A DNA stretch of 64,000 nucleotides from Priapulus caudatus (GCF_000485595.1 NW_014577761.1:96153-160152), one strand, 5' to 3'; shown: positions 27,308-38,634, counted from the stretch's first letter. Made by a program: numbers and translations. Notes: generated by a model from the letters alone, not told the origin.

Positions 27308-30300
27308 TGTGCGTGCGTACGTGCATGCGTGCGCTTCTTCGTGCATACAGTGTATCGCATATACCAGATGCGGAGTCTGCTTGGGAGGCTTCACACGTAC
27401 ATATATACGCGTCTGTGATGTGCATGCTAGTAGAACCTCATGCGGGGCGTCCGCGCCCATCCACACATGAAATCGGCTGGTCCTGTCCTGTGAGCCGCAC
27501 GCACGCACGCTGCCCATCTGTCTCCATGTAAGCCACGTCGTCGGCACGACCGATACAAGCATCAGCGAGATTTGCTTTCCGTTCACCGTGCTTCACTATT
27601 CAGTAATTGTCCTACGTAGTACGTATACGTAACGAGCTGGCCGCATTCAACCGTTAGCGGCAAGTTTCTGCAGCAGCAGCAGCAGCTGCAGTAGTAGAAG
27701 CAGCAGCCCGCAAAACACGGTTTACGTTCGGAACCTTTGAAGTAATGTCGAAAAGAAGTTTGCGGGAACGAAAACAGTTTCCGCTTTTCGATTTACTCAG
27801 CGACTGCGTCTAATAGCCGGTTATTGGCGGCAAACGAATAAGGGGTTTTGCAACCTTTTAATGTTTAGGCGGACTATATAAAATTACGTTACACGAGACA
27901 ACATTAAATTGTCGCACAGGAATGAGGTTTTATTAGTTTGATGTTGGTAAATTGCATTGCAAATTGTCATTGCAAAAAAATTTCGATCGACGGGGATAGA
28001 CGCTCAGTAGTTTGTACACATTGTGTGTAGACTGCATGGCCGCGAACAGCGTTGCATCGCTTAATTCTACGTTAATATGAAATGTGCGTGTTAATCATCG
28101 TGCATCATGATTAATTGAATGATTTCATGTTACTCCCGAGTTGCTAATGTTTGTTTTTATATTGCATTTCAGGATAAAGGTACGTACGTAGCAGTGATGT
28201 TGTCAGTGTGTGTGCTCTCCACGTTGGTAAGCAGAGTTGTTTAGTTACATACAGTTGGTAATTAAAGGCTCACAATGCGCATCCAAACGCTAATTTCTCC
28301 AGTACTAGACTAGCAAATACTTCGTGTCATGCATAATCATACTACCTTATGGCAAAATAAACTCTAGTTCCTCCCATTTCACTGAGCGTTGTCTTATAAA
28401 AGGTATTTTGAAAATACCTCCAATGTTGTTGAAATTCTCCGATGTTGTTGACAGTTTCCCCAATCCCCAAGCAACCGCGCAGCGGTGCTGCGGTACAGCG
28501 GTACGGGCGCAGCAAAGATAAAAACATGTGACGTCACGTCACCACTTCGAGGCTATTTTGTTTGGCAAACAGTCGGCGTTTGCGCCAGAATGCCAGTTTT
28601 CTCACCTCTTTCTTGTGGGTTTTAAGCAAACGCGCAGTGAAATGGGAGCAACTAGAGTTTATTTTGTCATAAGGTAGTGTGATTATGCATGACACGAAGT
28701 ATTTGCTAGTCTAGTACTGGAGAAATTAGCGTTTGGATGCGCATTGTGAGCCTTTAAACCCACGAAGGTTTAGTCACTTCAATTAATTCGTTGGAAGCCA
28801 GTTCTGCAATAGTGTGCTCTCTTATCACCATCCCGATTTTCACTCATATGAACGCCATGTATCTAGAAAAAACATGATGAATTGTTCGGGATCTTACTTC
28901 TGTATTGTGGAAAAGATAAGACTCATGTTACTCTGCCTAATGGAGAAAAGCAATCGTATATTGTGTTTGCAAAATCGATACATCGCCGGCTATTGAGTGC
29001 AGGCTGCCTAATTGATTAGGGGACACGCCGATTACGTGCATGGTTTGATAGAAATCGCTAATTGTAATGCGAATCTAGTTTGTTTCGAAGATGTAGCCCC
29101 TTGTGTGCTACTGCTTTGAACTGGCGTATTTTCCGCAGAGACAAAACCACAGTCAGCCGCAGTGAAACGTACTAAGATCATAAATGTACTTTCATCACTA
29201 AGTAATGTTGTATGAATTAGGACGATCCGCCATGCGTGTCGGCAGTACTGTTAGAAGTGTGTGCAATGTGCATTCATGTAAGCTCGGCAAAGCAGCTGCG
29301 TGCCACCCGTTCTACACGCGGCTGTTGTCTGCGTGTTTATTTATCTTGGTTAAGCGGATTGCAAACAGAGACGTCATCTTGATAAAAGGTACATAAATTG
29401 ACTTTGATGACATTTAGATTTTATTGAGGAACGACGGAAAATCGCCAGACTTCAATCGCTCGATAGCGCGGGCGATATCAACCGTGTATTTGTATGCAGA
29501 CACGCATAGCGATGGGCAAATATTGTAGCAACTGGCAAGACTACATTTAGGAGTGGCAGAAACCTGCCCTGCAGACTATAATTCACACATTGCAGAAATT
29601 TAGCCCTTGAATGAGAGTACACGTGTTGGCATGTGGCTGAGTGCATAAACTCATGGTAAATGAATTTTAAATGCCGTATTCATGCCGCGCGCGTGCACGT
29701 GTATGCCTACTTCTGAGCACTACAGTATGTGCGTCTACACCGAGGCTCCTTTGTGCGGCTGTATGCAATTCAAAGATGTCAAAAACTCTTTCCACTGAAT
29801 GCAGAACGCTGCAGAAAAGTCCGCATGAAGCCGCCGGGATTCGCGTAAATCAATGTGATGCCTCGCGCAGGGGGCATGCCAGCCGCACAATGTCATCTCA
29901 GGTTTCCTTTTTGCAAATTTGACTTGCTAATCGGTGTATCTGCGCGTGCTTCCTCCGCAGGGATGCTCAGCTGCTCACTTCGCGTTCTGTTCCTAACCAA
30001 TCACATGTGTATGTACGACTAAGTTTAGCCAGTGGCTAGCAGCAAACAGGCCCGTGTAACTAACAGGAGAAAAGTCCGTACATTTATGGTTCGCCGACCC
30101 ACACCACACGCACCCACATGGGAAATCAGATGAATATATGTGACTAACTTTACAGATGTCATAAACATTCCCCCACACACACTGCGCTACAATACATGAT
30201 GGACGGGCGTACACGAAGTTGGTTATTTCAGAGCAAGGTGTGTATATAAGCACCCACCCTATACCTAGTTTCGTGCTATGTACTATTGTTCACCACCACT

Positions 30301-33300
30301 CGAGTGTTGCGACGATGTGGCTGTGGCACATGAGTTTGCCTGTGGGCCAGGGAGGTCCTTCGTGTGTGCACTGTAGCGGCGTAGCCAGTCCTCACCCCCG
30401 CGTCGCCGGAATGCCCAGATCTGTGCAAACACATCGCGGGCTTTCATCTGTCTCTGCATGACCACTTGACCGCATTTTGTTGCGTTAGATTCACGTTGAA
30501 TTCAGGAACTGGCGTATATTGTGTGTTGATGTAGGGGTGAGCTAGGTAGAAGGAAAAATGAACAGTTATTAAATATATGCCAATGAGTCATCGGTACAGA
30601 ATTAGGGCGGTAGTGTAGTGATTAAATATCCTGCTTACCTAGTATAATGTCATAGTCCGCTATAAAATATAATTAGTCTACTGTCTAAAGTTTAAAACTA
30701 ATAATAAAAACAATGCATAAATAGATGCTCGAATGTCATAGCGTGTCACAATTCATAAAATAATAATGATAAATTATTAATAGTTATATCAAGAGCACAT
30801 AATGTATGGATATAATTTAAATAGCTTGCGCTATTGGTTATATGTTAATTTTTCAACTCCAATTATACGTGTAAAGGGACAGCATACCAGCTGAAATGTA
30901 GTGAGACATGCCGTACTGGAGCATTTGAGCAGAGTATACGTAGAATTGTTGGGAGACGTCTGGCACACGAGCACATAGTTTTATTTTATTGACCATTAGC
31001 ATTTTTTTCTCGGAAATATTCTATGGCGATGGATGCGGGAGTATGGCAGACTGCTTATTCACATACGCGCTCGACTCTCTCCATGTTAGGTCTGCGATAT
31101 ACAATAAACGGATATTGCGTTTTGGATGAATAGCGTTAGTGCTTACCAATGGAACACATTTACTGACATCCGCTCAACAGCATAATCAAGCCGTCGCAAA
31201 GGGCAGGCAGAACGAACGTGAATTCAAAAGCTTCTTGTCGTTGTCGCGCTCTCCGATTTCCCTTCCTGACAAACGTCATACGCGATCGATAGTCCGAACA
31301 AATAACGTTTTAACTAAAACAATGCGGGCGTCTGTGGAGGATGGAAACGTGACACTTTATCGACTCTGTGTATATATGCCATCTGCTACACGATTGCGAA
31401 GCTCCGGGTGTTTTAATAAAAAAATATGTACGTGCACAGTCGTTTTGCTCAAGAAGGAAAATGTGGTCTAGTCGATTCAGCGATGCGTACGGGTGCAAGG
31501 AATTCAATTGAGAGAATTCCGGTGGGTTAGAAGAATATAAATCGGCATCCATATTGATTTAGGAATCCATATCAAATTTGCATCGATGGTTTGTGATTGT
31601 GTAAAAGCAAGTAACGCGAATGCCACAGTTTACCGGAAATATTATTGCCTGAGTCCATGAGAGAATGTTTCAGTGTATAGGCTGGCGTTTCCTTCTATTC
31701 TTTTCTCAAGAGTGTCTGTGCAAAACTAAATCTCGCTACTGTACATATACTAGGCGTGTACGCGTACATGTGTCGATGGGCATGCCGCCTGATTCTACTG
31801 TTTTGTGTTCTTACAAAGCCCGTGCATAATCCTTTATAATTTGCTTTATATGTTTTAAAGCCGATGCAGCCTGAACCAGATACAGCCTTCGAGGAAAGAA
31901 TCAGTAACTCAGAATCTTTGGAATAATATCTGTCGCTCTTCATATGTAGTTCTGTGCTAGTCGCAGTAACTTACAAAAACATTCGGCAGGATGAATATGA
32001 TTTATTTATCTGTACATACGAAATAGTTATAAATGTAGAAACTATTTTCTGTTAAAGAAGCCATCTTGTACATTGAAACTTTGGAGAAAAAAAAATGGAT
32101 CCCTTGCTTTTTGTCTTCATATCGTAATATATGTTTACCCCACCCACCGGTCTGGGAGTTCCACCTCCTCCTCCTTCTAGGCTCCTGGAGTCCCTCCTCC
32201 ACACTACGAACGCGCACGCATGCACGCACGCACGCACACACACACACAAACACACACACACACGCACGCACGCACGCACACACACACACACTGTCAGAGA
32301 CTTCCCCCCTTCCGTCGGGGACTCCCCCTCACCGTTGGGGATCTTAGCCCCCCTCGGGACACCCCACCCTCACCCCAACGTCGGAGACCTTGGCCCAGTG
32401 TCGGGGACCTTAACCCATGTGTCAGGCTAATTGCAATGTGCTATTCCTTTTAGATGAGAAGGCTAAACTTTGCGAGACAGTAGACTGTGGCCGTGACCGC
32501 GAATGTGATGTTATCGCTAGTCATGTGACCTGCGTCTGCCTCAAGTTTTGCCCAGACCACGAGAAGAAGGTTGGTAATAATCTGTCCGGTGTTTTGCTAA
32601 GCCGTTGGCCATTGGCCTTTGTGCTAATGTATTCCCCTACGCGAGCCTCATAGTTATTACATCAGTGATTAGCTGTTCTTTTTATTCACTATTTTTAATA
32701 GGCTGGTCCAATCAGGAATGCTTACAACCACTCAGTCTAGTACTGTACATAGCTTCTGCATTCATTTACTTTGTCAGCCTATGACCTATCAATTTATTTA
32801 AATTTGTCTGGGGATTTAGCAAGTGTTGCAATATACTTTCTATTTCAAGTTCAAGTTTGTGGAAAGGCTTTGCAGAACACATTTTGCAATAAAATCACAT
32901 TTTCAAAGATGTAATTTGAGTGGAAATTCAATCATTTGTATGTTTTTATCAGCTTGATGTAATCATTGGTGCACCATAAAATAGATTTGCGGAAAAGGGT
33001 CGATCAATAGACGATAAACGTTTGATTCACACAGATGGTGTTCTCTGATTCATATATAAAACGCGCAGTGCGTATCTTTCACATTACGCTTGAGGGTGGT
33101 GGAATGAATAAATGATGAAAAATCTAGAAGAATTGTCACAAAGCAGGCAGCAACTGTTGTTACATCACTGACGCTGTTTCGACCTCTACACTCAGGTGTG
33201 TGGAAGCAACAAGAACACATACCAGAACCACTGTGAGTTGCACAGGGATGCCTGCCTCAGTGGTGAAAAGATCAGCATCGAGTATGATGGGGAATGTGTG

Positions 33301-36089
33301 CCTGGTAGGTGATGAGTATCATATATATTCTTGTGTATGTCCTCATGATATTGTGCATATCTTGGGTTATGTAATTGGTGAGAGTTACGCGTAGGCGTTC
33401 TACAACAAGCTGTGCAACAAACAACTACACACTATGCTGATGAGTCGGATCATTTATTAACTTAGTATTTACATGACTGAAAAAAATAGGGTGATTCTCC
33501 ATTAGGAGTGTTCCCAACTTTAATGTCATTAATGGTCATAATAACATATATATATATATATAATATATATGGTCATGGTCATATATTAGTTTGTGGTTTA
33601 ATGTCATTTATGTTAGGGTTAGGGTTAGGGTTAGGAATAGGATTATCAATCATTAATCATTAATGATCCTGATGATATCAAAGTTGGGAACATTCCTAAT
33701 GGAGCGTTAGCCAAAAAATATGAATGAATTCAACCAAGTATAACATATGATTTACAGATGTTACATAAATTAGTTAGAGACGTGGAGTGCGGCTAGACTC
33801 GGGGTTTTAGTGGTAATCTATGTAGACAGAGCGTCGCTCGTCTTGTGTGGCTACATTGATGTATAGGGAGAATGGTAAACGTGTTTTAGGTTAGGCGTTT
33901 CTAGGGTCATTGTGAAATGAGCGTAGGGACATAGGGCTGTGGGTTAGTTACATATGTGGGGGGGGGGGCAGTTGTGTGGTAGGCTGGGGGGAATATATAG
34001 AAGAGAGATTAGAGAGACTGGAGGGACAGAGATGTAGGAGTCCAGGAGTCTGGTTGTCGTCGCGCGAGTAAGCACACGTACGCGCTTATATTACGCGCGT
34101 GTGCGCGTTTCGTTGTCTCTTTGTGCAAGATGTGTCTACACTGTGTGCCAGATATTAAAGTTTATTCAGTTTAATACACAAGTTTGGATTCCTTCATTTC
34201 ATTTATACATCGAAAGTTAATTCAACGTTACACAAGGACTAAACTGTGGTGTTAGTAGGAATGCCTGTGGCCATTGGTGCATTAAATGATTCATACAGGT
34301 GATGATGTCTGTATGTCATAGTTCTAGCAAACCAGTTTCGCTGAGGAGATCTACAGTGCCTTTGATTTGGATAATATAGCATGGTATTAAACTGTACCCA
34401 CTATCCTGAATGATGGTAAATAATTGAAAGGTGCTCCCCCCCCCCCGTGCTGGGGTGTGGCTATCAATGATTCATAGATATATTTCGTAAACATGACAGA
34501 GTTCTGAATGTCTCAATTCTCAATATATTATAGAGTGTAATGGGAGTCAATTCGGTACTTAGTCTCTTAAATGGATATGTTCTAGTATCGGGTAGGGTCT
34601 TCCCCTAATGTAATTTGCTGTTGTTCTTCAAAGTAAGTCTCTTAACGTAATAGCCAAATCTTCTATTAACCAGATATTAGAGAAAAATAACATGAAAGAG
34701 AAAAACAGAAAAGTTTGTGTGTGTACGAATTTCCACAAAAAATAAAGTAAGAAACTTAATCTAGTGTCATGTACGTGGTACTATAGATGCTTGGTTGCCA
34801 TGGTTACAGACAATACGGATAAGGCGAAGCAGCTAGATGAGAAGCTGAAGGCGAAGCCAATTGTATGCTTCCAACATGAGAGAGATGCTCTGCGTCAGTC
34901 ACTCATCTCTTGGTTCCAAGCACACACTGATGGCACTGGCCGCAAGGCTTACAGAGAGGTATAGCATGTGGCTGCCCCTCCCCCTGCAGTACCTAGTGCT
35001 GCAGTAGTGATATGTTGGCACCTGTTAATGTGTTGCATAGTGGCAGTCAAATCTGATATCAGCACTTACGGTTTTCTACGATAAAGTTACTTTTGAGATT
35101 TGTGTTCAAAGGCATTAAGTATTAAACTCGTGTGCGTAATATGCTATAAATCCTCTGCTTTTACAACAGCTCTGTTGCAGTTGTCTATCCCAAACAATCC
35201 ATAACATTTATGTGTTGCTTCTGCTGTTCGTTCCCAATACCATAAAACTTGGCTTGATATTGCTATAGCAACAGCACTGCTTTGCAAATGTCTATTGTTT
35301 GCTAGTCTGTGCCTATCCTGCTTAATGCAGAACTATGTAATTGCAGGTTCTGAAGCATGTCTTTAAGACATGTGATGAGGATAAAAATCAGAGACTCGAC
35401 TCTACCGAGCTGCTGCTGTGTGTGGCCAAGAACAGAACTAGTGAGCAGCAAAAGGGGAGCTCCACTGATATTCTCAGGTGAGCAGATGGAATGTGGTAAT
35501 GCTGCCTAACTAAAGTCCTATTAGGGATAGCATTTGTATGTACAATGAGATTTTGTTGTTTATTATTTTAATCCATGTGAAAGTTAAAAAGTTTTTCTAC
35601 ATGTGGGAAATTGGTTATTGCTAGTGTAATTTCGAGTGCAGAATGGAAGTAGATTTGATTTAAGTGAAGGTCTTAGCATTCCATGGGTCAGCAATTTGGC
35701 TAGATTATAAGTTAGTTGGAGTACGGTATAAGTTTGGATACAATTTTTATGTAATCGAGACCAACCCAGTGTCACATCACTCTTCGGCATGCTTCCTTTA
35801 ATTGGGGTTCTCGCACGTCCGACGGACGTGCGGTTGGCATGCTCACAAGTGAAGGGTAAATTGGCGGTGAACCTGAACAGTTGAACAATGTTAGCAATGC
35901 GTTGTTATCAGGGGATTGTGCGTGGACGCACTCATTGACTTGGCTGACGCAGACATCGATTGGCGCCTTGATCTTCAGGAGTTCAAGAAGCTGATGAATC
36001 AAAACTTCACACCATCAGTTAAGAGTAAGTGATGGAGTAAGAGAGGAGAGAAACGAGAACAGGAAAGCAGAGAGGGAGGAAGACAGAGA

Positions 36090-36134
<45 letters not shown>

Positions 36135-37932
36135 TGTGTGCGTGCGTGCGTGTGTGTGAGAAGGAGAGAGATAAAAGGAGAGAAGAGAAGAAGAGAGAGT
36201 CCTTTGGAGAGTAGGCATGGCACAATGTTTGTGCTTGTTACCAAAGCAATGAGAAGTGAAAGGGAATTTCATAGTATGCCTTTACGCATATTTGCAATGG
36301 CCACGTGCTCTTTTTCAGAGTGTTCATTGGAAGGCAGTGAGTATGACGATGGGGCAGAGACAACTGTAGAATGCAACAAGTGGTAAGACATTGGCACTAA
36401 TAATTGCTAGCTCGTTATAAGGCGCATCTTGGCACACAGCTGTGGAATCAATAAAGTGGCCGTATAGATTGTAGAGTCAGGCCAAGCCTCCCTCCGTTTC
36501 ACAATCTCTCTATTCATGCAATACATATCAGCTTGTTTTATCACTCCACACTTAATCTAATCAATATATATTCTATATATCTTCAGATGGTGATTGCCTC
36601 ATTAAATCGATCAGTCATGTAGGCATTGGGCAGGAGTATTCAAAGTTATAAGGAAGTAGTCTGGCTGGATGAGATCAGGTCACTGTGCAATTCCACCCAA
36701 GGCCCTGTAAAACTATTGCATGTGACCACTATGTAAAATTAACTTGAGAATATAAAATAATGGGCAGTTGATGTGTTTATGATGACTAAAGTAATCTCAA
36801 TTTCACAATCCACTGCAATCAATTAATCATAACAGATCATGTCATATAATGTTTCCACTGAATTGATTTGTGTTATTTTCTACTAGCGTGTGTGCGTGTG
36901 GGAACTGGGTATGCACTGCTATTGCATGTGATTCCAAGAATACCGAGACCAAGGAAGCTCCGACAGGTACGTACTACATGGTGGATAGTGTAGAAATGAT
37001 TTTTGGATTGTTGTAGATGGTGTCAGGGTAGAATACTGTAGTAGTATGGCAGAGAACACTTCTTGTCATGAGCATTCATAACCGTACAGTAGTAAATGTG
37101 CAAATGTTCCTTGTACAACTAACTGCATCTCAAAGCCGCAGATATCCGTAATGAAGTTACGTGCGTTCCTTGCAGTACCTGCGTCTGTGATACTGATCAA
37201 AAAGCCATAACGTCATGCTCTACATAGCATGAAAGATCTTGATTACAGTCATCTGATCCGTTTTATCGATTACACGATGACGTTTATAAATGCACTGGCA
37301 TTGAGAAAGCAATGTGGGCATCTTTCTTACTGATTAGCTAATATGTGAAGTCATGTCGTAGCTGCTAAGCAATGCTTGCCGTCAAGAATTTTGCAGTACA
37401 GTATCTGAAAAGAGTCGGTTTAATGCCGCATCAGCATAAATATCTAACTCAGTCATGTGAGACCACTAAAATTATTTACTAGCAGATATTACCATGATTA
37501 TGGCTGCAAAGGTGATTAAACTGCCATCATCTGTAATATTCTGCCAACTGGCTGCTAATACTTTTGTTGTTTTGCTGCAGTTGTTCAGGTGAAAACACAT
37601 GAGCCCAAAGTTCTCGATTCTGATGAGGAGGTAGACATTTTCCTCAATGACTTTAAGGGACCAGAAGATAAGCTAGAGGTATTTTAGAAGTCTATTTGAA
37701 TTTTACCACAAATATAATTGAGCTCACCATAAATTCAGTTGCTTTTGTTTAGCTGTCAATGTGTTTTGATGGCTGTGTTTGCATCGATTCAGCATTTTAT
37801 ATGTATTGAATTAGTGTGGGAAATTTATCTAAACATTCGGTCGGTCGGGCATTGCAGGTGGAAAGCGTTTATGGCCACGTCACAGGGAGCAAGAGGAAAC
37901 ATGGAAAGAAACACCACAGGAGAAGACAATAA
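13723..37932 (+). CDS. FSTL1: Follistatin-related protein 1 (FSTL1-like), secreted, 12 coding exons
   Basis: Coding exons: 13723-13725 (ATG only), 13866-13922, 28173-28179 (7-nt microexon), 32454-32569, 33196-33304, 34810-34958, 35347-35477, 35912-36024, 36319-36382, 36887-36966, 37581-37678, 37858-37932. They total 1002 nt (333 aa; human FSTL1 is 308). Domains in order: signal peptide 1-20 ([20 protein letters not shown]); follistatin-type Cys-rich module 28-61; Kazal module 62-95 ([20 protein letters not shown]); two EF-hand-like segments with loops at 157-168 and 203-214; a VWC-like module 230-264 ([24 protein letters not shown]); a basic C-terminus ([14 protein letters not shown]). NRTS is a possible N-glycosylation site. 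The order follistatin-Kazal-EF-VWC identifies FSTL1 rather than SPARC. In vertebrates it is a secreted modulator of BMP/TGF-beta and TLR4 signalling. Least certain are the ATG-only first exon and the microexon, both supported by splice signals and phase. Confidence 0.92.
14224..14267. repeat. 44-bp perfect palindrome with TATCAAGAGC ends
   Basis: TATCAAGAGCGTATAAAGAA is followed by GGCC and then its exact reverse complement. The symmetry continues imperfectly to about 14218-14272. The ends match the long fold-back elements at 57033 and 58399. Confidence 0.85.
15065..15541. mobile_element. TTAA-flanked TIR element (piggyBac-type MITE), copy 1
   Basis: TTAA at 15065-15068 and 15538-15541 bracket long inverted ends (about 120 bp) that begin AGCCGCAATATGCGCATCC. 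Other copies are at 28262-28757 and 44868-45344. Shared internal text includes CTAGACTAGCAAATACTTCG and AAATAAACTCTAGTTCCTCC. It has no coding capacity. The outermost bases differ slightly from the other two copies (AGCC versus AGGC). Confidence 0.85.
17541..17888. repeat. Dispersed repeat, copy 2 (see 5581-5922)
   Basis: Starts with TGATTACGTCACTG and aligns along its length with 5581-5922, for example CATACACTCGTGACTCATAC and GAGAAACAATCTTATCAGGT. The right end (GTGACGTAGCCA) is more decayed than in copy 1. Confidence 0.75.
18371..18764. mobile_element. TIR element rich in GGGCGATT repeats
   Basis: Ends GGGGCACACGAGCGATTTT and CGCTCGTGTGCCCC are inverted and flanked by TA. The inside repeats CGGGCGATTA, GCGATTATTTACG and their complements many times on both strands, so it could fold into an extensive cruciform. 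It has no coding capacity. The ends resemble those of the 60067-60490 element (GGACACACTAGCGATT). Confidence 0.8.
19053..19081. repeat. 29-bp palindrome with TATCAAGAGC end
   Basis: TATCAAGAGCTA..TAGCTCTTGGTA, the shortest member of the TA-flanked TCAAGAGC family. Confidence 0.75.
19490..19945 (+). repeat. Dispersed element with internal (GTCC)n-type minisatellite, intact copy
   Basis: Begins AGCTCAGCTGACGAAGTCAG, then a GTCCGTCC/GTGCGTCC minisatellite (about 19530-19615), then single-copy-like sequence up to TCAGACATTTTCTGAGGACA. A second copy lies in reverse at 45565-44694 in an NDUFS2 intron. The open frames across it are products of the minisatellite. Confidence 0.75.
20286..20680. repeat. 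Low-complexity CATCC / CATGC and A-rich DNA
   Basis: Degenerate ATCCATCC and CCATGCCATG arrays (about 20340-20560), then AAAATAAAAATAAA-rich DNA. Read on the minus strand, this would be the tail downstream of the tRNA-like head at 20693-20766. Confidence 0.7.
20693..20766 (-). pseudogene. tRNA-Arg(CCT)-like pseudogene or SINE head
   Basis: On the minus strand the A box is AGTGGCCTAATCG and the B box is GGGTTTGAGTCC, with correct spacing and an anticodon loop containing TCTCCTA, as in tRNA-Arg(CCT). The acceptor stem does not pair (only CAG/CTG of the expected seven pairs), so it is probably not a functional tRNA. The A-rich and tandem-repeat DNA downstream on that strand fits a tRNA-derived SINE. 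Confidence 0.6.
21003..21756. mobile_element. 750-bp fold-back element with inverted arms of about 330 bp
   Basis: The left arm starts GCAGGAGTAGATAATCGGGA and reappears inverted as CCCTATTATCTACTCCTACC at the right. Matching inner blocks include ACGCACTGTGGCTCACTCGG and its complement. The arms meet near 21380-21430. Open frames on both strands are mirror images produced by the palindrome and are not genes. A (TA)n tract abuts the left end. Confidence 0.85.
22600..22888. repeat. Degenerate minisatellite, unit roughly 35-45 bp
   Basis: Repeated variants of TCCCCAAG(G/T)ATGCCTAGTC followed by GTATTTGTGTCT. Similar text resumes at 27014 (TATCATGGTGATATATCCTT, CTCAAAGGATGCC) on the far side of the 4.1-kb element, so that element appears to have inserted into the array. 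Confidence 0.6.
22889..27013. mobile_element. 4.1-kb transposon with long (about 650 bp) inverted ends
   Basis: The left end CAGGGGTGTTAGGG and right end ..CCCTACGCACCCCTG are inverted. The similarity continues inwards, with indels, through AGCACCAAATTTGGCCCAGA and TTTTGGGG/CCCCAAAA blocks to about 23530 and 26340. The CAGGGGTG end is hAT-like, but no exact 8-bp duplication is visible. The middle (23600-26200) has many short open frames on both strands; none is recognisable as a transposase, so the element is probably decayed or non-autonomous. Confidence 0.7.
27166..27330. repeat. GT / CGTG microsatellites
   Basis: (GTGT)n runs, then (GTGC)n at about 27265-27325. Long open frames on both strands come from the repeat. 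Confidence 0.9.
28173..28179 (+). other. FSTL1: Predicted 7-nt microexon of FSTL1
   Basis: GATAAAG lies between a strong acceptor (attgcatttcag) and donor (gtacgt). Exon 2 ends in phase 0 (13922) and exon 4 needs phase 1 (32454, AT|GAG), so a 3n+1 exon is required between them. Seven nt adds Asp-Lys and the first base of the next Asp codon. This is inferred from splice signals and phase, with no transcript evidence. Confidence 0.6.
28262..28757. mobile_element. TTAA-flanked TIR element (piggyBac-type MITE), copy 2
   Basis: TTAA at 28262-28265 and 28754-28757. The inverted ends begin AGGCTCACAATGCGCATCCA and are about 120 bp long. It lies in FSTL1 intron 3, about 80 bp after the microexon. 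It is close to copy 3 (44868-45344) throughout, including the central GCAGCAAAGATAAAA block. Confidence 0.9.
28758..32453. other. Remainder of FSTL1 intron 3
   Basis: No coding exon, RNA gene or paired repeat was recognised. It contains a single, unpaired TATCAAGAGCACATAATG half-element near 30787 and a CA/CGCA microsatellite at about 32205-32292. GGGGAC(T/C)-type short repeats follow at 32310-32410, just before exon 4. Confidence 0.6.
32205..32292. repeat. CGCA / CA microsatellite
   Basis: (CGCA)n and (CA)n arrays directly upstream of FSTL1 exon 4. Confidence 0.9.
33489..33712. mobile_element. TIR element with telomere-like core (element A)
   Basis: In FSTL1 intron 5. The outer inverted repeats of about 33 bp share CTCCATTAGGA and TGTTCCCAACTTT. 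It is flanked by an exact 8-bp direct repeat AAAAAATA (33481-33488 and 33713-33720). The interior holds a (TA)n tract and (TTAGGG)n at about 33612-33636, then an ATTAATCATTAATGAT hairpin. It has no coding capacity. Confidence 0.8.
33759..34232. mobile_element. Candidate solo LTR
   Basis: 474 bp in FSTL1 intron 5 that begins TGTTACATAAATTAG and ends TTCAACGTTACA. It has a TATA-like GGAATATATAGAAG, a GT-rich promoter-like middle, and ATTAAA followed by a T/A-rich tail near the end, the usual U3-R-U5 order. No matching partner LTR or internal region is present, and no exact target duplication is visible. Confidence 0.45.
36089..36158. repeat. TG / CGTG microsatellite
   Basis: (TG)n then (CGTG)n in FSTL1 intron 8, 65 bp after the exon. 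Confidence 0.9.
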
Positions 37933-38628
37933 GAGTGTGATGACCTTCTCAACACCATGTGTGTGGCAGATACCACACACAACTTCTAGCAGCTAACCTC
38001 TCTCACATGTTACGTCCAGGAAAACTCTTGCTTATAAACACTTGTTCGAGTGTTGTGTTCTAACGGATATGTGTTTATGCATAGGGATGTCGCCGTTCGT
38101 CGTGTGAATATCTGTCCGACCGTACGTGATACATCCTGCGACTTTGTACGCATAAAACGTGTACAATTTTCCCCAATTTACCTGACTCTAATATTTGAGG
38201 TGGTAATCTATGCTGTAGGCATATTCATCTGTAATTCTAACAATTTGTACTTTTTCATGCTATAGCCATTTTTGAAGTTTACATATGCATTTCAAGATAA
38301 TCGTATTGCTTCGTTAATCCAAATAATTGCTTGTATATTTCCAAATTAGAGGTTTGGTATGCAAGTTAGAAAGACATAACAGTGTACCATTATTATAGCT
38401 ATCTTTATGGCTTATTGACATAATTTTTTAATGATAGCTCCTTTAAACTATACTGTGCACATATATCAATCAAAAGGTGGTAAAATGGTATGATAGGAAG
38501 GGCAGGGGAGAAAGAACGTGATGTGTTATCATAAAATATTATTTACACTTACTACAATGATTTAATTGTTTGTGTTGGTGTGAAGTTGCATGAGTATACC
38601 CTACCAACTAAAACTATGTAACATGCAA

Positions 38629-38634
38629 AATAAA
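38629..38634 (+). promoter_or_regulatory. FSTL1: Candidate FSTL1 poly(A) signal
   Basis: AATAAA about 700 bp after the FSTL1 stop codon, followed by a TG-rich stretch (ttgtgtaagtgtaatatatg). Confidence 0.4.

Larger units (their letters stand above)
13923..28172. other. 14.2-kb FSTL1 intron 2, filled with mobile elements
   Basis: No host coding exon was recognised. From left to right it holds a 44-bp hairpin (14224), a TTAA element (15065), dispersed repeat copy 2 (17541), a TIR element (18371), a short palindrome (19053), a tandem-repeat-bearing element (19490), low-complexity DNA with a tRNA-like head (20286-20766), a 750-bp fold-back (21003), a degenerate minisatellite (22600), a 4.1-kb TIR element (22889), GT/GC microsatellites (27166) and a short (CAG)n run near 27670. 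The stretch 15542-17540 shows nothing recognisable. Confidence 0.75.

Noticed and set aside
27040-27586. Cys/Val/Arg-rich or Thr/His-rich frames over GT/GC repeats
   Set aside because: Microsatellite artefacts. The same applies to 32002-32453, 36015-36272 and 63721-63974.
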